Source: Streptomyces tateyamensis (GTDB lineage: Bacteria; Actinomycetota; Actinomycetes; Streptomycetales; Streptomycetaceae). From it: a stretch of DNA of 64,000 nt. This document shows positions 63,293 to 64,000 of the stretch, in pieces. The stretch is taken from contig NZ_PYBW01000043.1 of NCBI RefSeq assembly GCF_003205575.1, forward strand, positions 99,778 to 163,777, given 5' to 3'. The first letter of the stretch is position 1. Every line of letters starts with the position of its first letter. The notes under the pieces are model-generated. The model searched no databases, was not told the origin of the DNA, and was given only the letters and a program-made list of their open reading frames with translations. Position numbers and translations under genes: made by a program.

Positions 63293-64000
63293 TCAGGACC
63301 GGTACCGCGCCACCGGCGGCCCGTCGGCCGCCGCTTGCCGTTCGTGGTTGAGCCGGCCGGAGGCGAAGGCGTCGACGGTCAGCGGCAGTCCGCCGAAGCC
63401 CGCCCCGGCCACGGCCTGCGCCAGGTCGGGCAGGCGGGCTGCCTCGCCCGCCACCTCGCCGTCGAGTTCGATCCGGACCCTGTCGCCGAGGTCGCGCACC
63501 CGCAGTTGCGCGGAACGCAGTCCGGCCCGGTCGAGCACCTCGCGCACCGCCGTCTCGGCCCGGTCGATCCGGCCCAGCCGGTACCTGGTGACCGGAATGC
63601 CGTAGCGGATCCGGCTGGCCAGGCAGGGGGTGGCGGGCTTGTTCCAGGTCGGCAGGGACCACAGCCTGCTGATCGCCCGCACGTCGGCCTTGGTGAGGCC
63701 GGCCTCGAGCAGCGGGGTGCGGATGCCGCGCTCGCGCCCGGCCCGGATGCCGGGCCGGAACAGGTCGGCCGCGTCGTCGGCGTTGGTGCCGGTGGCAACC
63801 TGTCGGAAGCCGTGTTCCCGGGCCACGGCAGCGATGCTGTCGAGCACTTCGGACTTGCAGAAGTAGCACCGGTCGGGGCCGTTGGCCCGGTAGCCCGCGC
63901 TGTCCAACTCCCGCGTCGACCGCGCCACATGCACCACCCCGAGGGAGCGCGCCAGGGCGCGGGCGGCGGTCAGCTCGCCGGCCGCGAGGCTCTCGGACTC
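63293..64000 (-). CDS. larE: ATP-dependent sacrificial sulfur transferase LarE (partial)
   Basis: The C-terminal 235 residues are in the window; the N-terminus and PP-loop lie beyond the right end. LarE-type stretches: AAGELTAARALARSLG, CYFCKSEVLDSIA, ATGTNADDAADLFRPG, LPTWNKPATPCLASRI (the sulfur-donating Cys) and a C-terminal VRDLGDRVRIELDGE. LarE donates sulfur for the nickel-pincer cofactor of lactate racemase-like enzymes. LarB and LarC would be expected next, outside the window. Confidence 0.92.
   Translation of the reverse strand, partial: ESESLAAGELTAARALARSLGVVHVARSTRELDSAGYRANGPDRCYFCKSEVLDSIAAVAREHGFRQVATGTNADDAADLFRPGIRAGRERGIRTPLLEAGLTKADVRAISRLWSLPTWNKPATPCLASRIRYGIPVTRYRLGRIDRAETAVREVLDRAGLRSAQLRVRDLGDRVRIELDGEVAGEAARLPDLAQAVAGAGFGGLPLTVDAFASGRLNHERQAAADGPPVARYRS

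Overview
The window is a high-GC actinomycete chromosome segment, most likely Streptomyces or Kitasatospora. The support is GC-rich third codon positions with long antisense shadow frames, many GTG starts and GTGA/ATGA stop-start overlaps, mycothiol enzymes, a DmdR-type iron box, a LanL lanthipeptide synthetase and many secreted glycoside hydrolases with ricin-type lectin modules. No rRNA, tRNA, CRISPR array, insertion sequence or prophage gene was seen.

Region 1 (1-20 kb) is accessory housekeeping and stress functions. It begins with an ArsR-controlled P1B-4 metal ATPase plus a (2Fe-2S) ferredoxin-like protein. Next come two 5'-truncated membrane genes joined head to head, a CopD-like membrane protein whose start codon overlaps an iron box, a MarR/hydrolase divergent pair, an SRPBCC protein, an STAS/anti-sigma kinase pair and an aldo/keto reductase. 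A ferric-reductase-type redox operon (10.7-13.3 kb) is followed by a response regulator/histidine kinase pair and a secreted protein of unknown function (16.2-17.5 kb). The redox operon and the secreted protein share an 11-bp-period TTAGG direct repeat at almost the same distance from a -10-like box. Then follow a TPR protein, a di-TOBE molybdate-binding protein and a secreted scabin/pierisin-like ADP-ribosyltransferase.

Region 2 (20-26.7 kb) has a HAD gene remnant and an intact HAD-like gene, then a minimal lanthipeptide locus (class IV-like LanL plus a 39-aa precursor with two equal Thr/Ser-x3-Cys spacings), the mycothiol-dependent formaldehyde dehydrogenase with an MBL-fold hydrolase, and a 5'-truncated AraC fragment.

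Region 3 (26.9-63.2 kb) is a large plant cell-wall sugar locus that I read as arabinose/arabinogalactan (type II, AGP-like) utilisation. It holds two GH54 arabinofuranosidases with different binding modules, a ribose-type ABC importer, two LacI regulators, galM-araA-araD-araB, a multidomain secreted glycoside hydrolase, a surface-anchored beta-helix protein, GH5, an SGNH esterase, a GH29 fucosidase and GH43. A chain of overlapping genes (62.1 to 54.0 kb) encodes a second sugar ABC importer, a cytoplasmic 666-aa protein of unknown function, L-rhamnose mutarotase, a fuconolactonase-like hydrolase and the secreted GH43, with a divergent GntR/FadR regulator. Nine near-palindromic LacI-type operators (consensus TGTTAGCGCTAACA) sit before most of these genes and define a shared regulon. 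Secreted enzymes would trim the polymer outside, two ABC systems import products, and AraBAD, GalM, RhaM and the lactonase process them in the cytoplasm. A partial larE gene runs off the right end. Bases 1-213 hold nothing I can support.
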